Of a stretch of DNA of 64,000 bases, positions 62,362-64,000 are shown piece after piece (within the stretch, counting starts at the first letter, position 1; the number at the start of each line of letters is the position of its first letter). This DNA is from Gimesia maris. GTDB lineage: Bacteria; Planctomycetota; Planctomycetia; Planctomycetales; Planctomycetaceae. A program made the position numbers and the translations under genes. The stretch covers positions 2,805,001 through 2,869,000 of the forward strand of contig NZ_CP042910.1 of NCBI RefSeq assembly GCF_008298035.1, written 5' to 3'. The notes below the pieces were generated by a model. It did no database searches and was not told where the DNA came from. It saw only the letters and a list, made by a program, of their open reading frames with translations.

Positions 62362-62811
62362 TTAAACTGAATGTTCGGCTCGTTGTTTGATTTGTTCCAA
62401 TATATACTCCCAGCCGGGGACAACGTTTTCCGCATGTGAGGGATCGATATGACCCGTGGCCCGATGCAGAAACTGCAGCGTGGTGGCGTCTCCCTTTTCA
62501 ATAAGGCGATATTGCACGTGCGACATGACCGGATAAGACATAAAGAGTGGCCCGATGATTTCGATCAGCGCGGGGGGCTTGATCACCTGCACATGACCCC
62601 AAAGATGTCCGGCATTCTCTCCCAGATCGCGAAACCAGCGTCCGCCGGGCCAGGCTTCCAGTTTCATCGGGAGAGGTGTTCCGTCCGGCAGTGTAGAACC
62701 AGGGCCGATTTGTTCGAGCAGTGCTTCAAATGTCGTTTGAATGGGGGCCGCGATTTCCAGTTTGCGTTCAATGTGGAGTGATGAGAGTGAATTGTCTGTC
62801 GCTGAAACCAT
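62362..62811 (-). CDS. AHSA1/SRPBCC-family protein
   Basis: The segment LEIAAPIQTTFEALLEQI, the GGRWFRDLGENAGHLWGHVQ stretch and the C-terminal GWEYILEQIKQR are hallmarks of Aha1-homology (AHSA1) SRPBCC proteins that follow ArsR regulators in many bacteria. The 149-residue protein lies six bases downstream of the ArsR gene. A ligand-binding or stress-related role is likely but not known. Confidence 0.88.
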   Translation of the reverse strand: MVSATDNSLSSLHIERKLEIAAPIQTTFEALLEQIGPGSTLPDGTPLPMKLEAWPGGRWFRDLGENAGHLWGHVQVIKPPALIEIIGPLFMSYPVMSHVQYRLIEKGDATTLQFLHRATGHIDPSHAENVVPGWEYILEQIKQRAEHSV

Positions 62812-62817
62812 GATTGT

Positions 62818-63186
62818 TTATCCTTCTTTCTGTCTGCTGGATTTCTTTTGTTCCGCCGCTTTGACTTCCGCGACGGCTTTGATATTTAATAACTGGTGAT
62901 CCCAGAAACGCTCGAATGTCTGGACCCAGTCAAAAACGGGTTTGAGCTGTTTCGCATTCAGACTGTACCAGCGGTGTTTGCCCTCTTGCCTGACAGTCAC
63001 CAGATTCACCTCTCGCAAGACGCGAAGATGTTTGGAAATTTGCGGTTGCGGAACGCCGAGCGACTCAGCCAGATCGTTGACGGAACACGCTTTTCCCGCC
63101 AGTTGCTGGATGATGTCGCGTCGCCGCTGTTCGGCAATCGCGTTAAATGCGTCAGTGGTTGTGGGTGATCTAGGCATGCCGATCAT
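62818..63186 (-). CDS. ArsR-family winged-helix repressor
   Basis: The core DIIQQLAGKACSVNDLAESL followed by VPQPQISKHLRVLREVNLV is the ArsR helix-turn-helix and recognition helix, and VRQEGKHRWYSLNAKQL is the wing. The usual ArsR metal-site CxC is absent from helix 3, so it probably senses something other than arsenic; this subgroup pairs with AHSA1 proteins. The ATG at 63186 directly follows the palindromic operator, whose GGGA also acts as the ribosome site. Confidence 0.92.
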   Translation of the reverse strand: MIGMPRSPTTTDAFNAIAEQRRRDIIQQLAGKACSVNDLAESLGVPQPQISKHLRVLREVNLVTVRQEGKHRWYSLNAKQLKPVFDWVQTFERFWDHQLLNIKAVAEVKAAEQKKSSRQKEG

Positions 63187-63188
63187 TG

Positions 63189-63206
63189 TATTCCCATATG
63201 GGAATA
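63189..63206. promoter_or_regulatory. ArsR-type operator
   Basis: TATTCCCATATGGGAATA is a perfect 18-bp palindrome ending two bases before the ArsR start codon. It is the expected autoregulatory site for the operon. Confidence 0.85.
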
Positions 63207-63630
63207 TGTAAAGAGAGGTTTTGCGAAAAAAATGATTTTCAATGAGGATTTTATATTTTCACTGACCTGCGTTGGATTATGGTAGTGATTGATACTTCGT
63301 GGCATCCACGTGCAAAGGTCGTTTGTCTGTTCTGTGTTGAGATGCCAGAATAGCATCGGTGGCTGCCCTGTTTGTATTCCTTGTGATTGCTGGAAAGAGA
63401 TGTGGTGCTGTTGAGATGGATCCGATAAGTCAGGAAAGTGACTATAAGATTCCGTAGCTGTTTTCAAAATTGGTTGAGAAGAATTCGATATCGATTGCGA
63501 ATAACTTTAATAGCTGATGTGTCCGATTCGATTGAGTGATCGAAAACAGCAGGCGTTTCGTAAGGCGGAGGTGGCTTCGAAGGAGATGCTGTGAATATTA
63601 AACGAATCCATTTCCAGGATGATGAGATCA
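63207..63630. other. AT-rich intergenic region
   Basis: The region is AT-rich near 63215-63260, and should hold the ArsR operon promoter. Short ORFs here are not convincing. Confidence 0.4.
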
Positions 63631-63951
63631 ATGAAAGCTGTTGAATACTTGTACCAGGCAAGTCCCTGGCTGTTGCTCTGCCTGGAAAGTATCGCACTGA
63701 TTGTGGTACTGACCTGGCCTGCGGTCAAAGGAAAATGGTGGCTGGTCACTTCGCTGCTGGTGTTCGTGCTGGTTGGATTGTGTACTCAAATGCTGAGTTC
63801 CAGCTCCACTCTTTCCGAACCTGTTCTGCTGGGAGCGGATGAGTATCAGCAACTCTGGAATGACTGGTTTCAGTTAAGCTGTCTGGCTCTGGTGGGAAAA
63901 GTACTGTTTGTGATCGCCGTGTTTCAGTTAGGCGTAGGACTCAAACGATGA
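63631..63951 (+). CDS. Small three-helix membrane protein, unknown
   Basis: The product of about 106 residues has three hydrophobic segments (WLLLCLESIALIVVLTWP, WWLVTSLLVFVLVGLC and LALVGKVLFVIAVFQLGVG). Three in-frame ATG codons are close together (63619, 63622, 63631); the last is chosen, with weak support. No family is recognised. Confidence 0.65.
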   Translation: MKAVEYLYQASPWLLLCLESIALIVVLTWPAVKGKWWLVTSLLVFVLVGLCTQMLSSSSTLSEPVLLGADEYQQLWNDWFQLSCLALVGKVLFVIAVFQLGVGLKR

Positions 63952-63992
63952 CTGTCACCTGTTTCCAGTGACTATCATGCGAGGGAAATCTG

Positions 63993-64000
63993 ATGGAACC
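63993..64000 (+). CDS. Possible start of a gene cut by the window edge
   Basis: An ATG at 63993 has a GAGGGA ribosome site six bases upstream. Only two codons are visible, so no product can be named. Confidence 0.35.

Noticed and set aside
63183-63467. 94-residue minus-strand ORF upstream of the ArsR gene
   Set aside because: It covers the operator and AT-rich gap, has no ribosome site and no protein-like pattern.

Overview
The window looks like a chromosomal segment from a planctomycete, most like the Gimesia/Planctomycetaceae group. This is inferred from gene content: a planctomycete cytochrome C (two CxxCH domains) protein, a DUF1501 protein with a Tat signal, PQQ-type and FG-GAP beta-propellers, two Ser/Thr kinases with long low-complexity tails, and several secreted proteins without clear function. 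GC looks close to half by eye. No rRNA, tRNA, CRISPR array or intact IS with terminal repeats was recognised.

Layout. 1-5.6 kb: the 5' part of a pilus/secretion secretin running off the left edge, a Cys-rich secreted protein, a polytopic membrane protein, a CsrA-like mini-protein and mannose-6-phosphate isomerase. 5.6-10.8 kb: a complete nitrogen-signalling cluster on the minus strand (amtB, two PII genes, glnD) with hairpins between the genes. 11-16 kb: prepilin peptidase, Fur-family regulator, FlgM-like anti-sigma factor, threonine aldolase and LarE. 16-22 kb: cytochrome C protein, thiO, dtd (TTG start), CvpA-family protein and a gene-poor stretch. 22-31 kb (minus): accA with a strong terminator, kinase, membrane-fusion protein, YiiX-like peptidase, two rRNA-type methyltransferases, a response regulator and a membrane-anchored thioredoxin-fold protein. 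31-42.7 kb: kinase/beta-helix fusion, serine hydrolase, enolase-superfamily enzyme, SDR, FG-GAP, DUF1501 and PQQ propeller proteins.

42.7-49.5 kb is a tight operon: LacI regulator with a perfect 18-bp palindromic operator, exported nucleoside hydrolase, ribokinase, and a ribose-type ABC importer (binding protein, ATPase, permease) with overlapping genes. Together they predict ribonucleoside scavenging: ribose is released outside the cytoplasm, imported and phosphorylated.

49.5-56.5 kb is repeat-rich. It holds a REP-associated tyrosine transposase (RAYT) with four REP-like palindromes, two separate duplications of gene 3' ends (the permease tail, and the RAYT's own tail plus its REP), and six copies of a CACGAA-rich dispersed repeat, five of them just after a stop codon. 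A guanidine-II (mini-ykkC) riboswitch sits directly before a Gdx/SugE guanidinium exporter at 55.9 kb.

56.5-64 kb carries small, mostly single-gene units: isochorismatase-like hydrolase, zinc-ribbon membrane protein, serine hydrolase, methyltransferase, SRPBCC proteins, small membrane proteins, and an ArsR-AHSA1-DinB module behind a perfect 18-bp palindrome.

The most unusual signals are the repeated duplication of gene tails next to RAYT/REP and CACGAA repeats, the VOC-membrane fusion, and the PARG-like gene paired with an unknown protein. All functional calls come from reading motifs; no database search was run.
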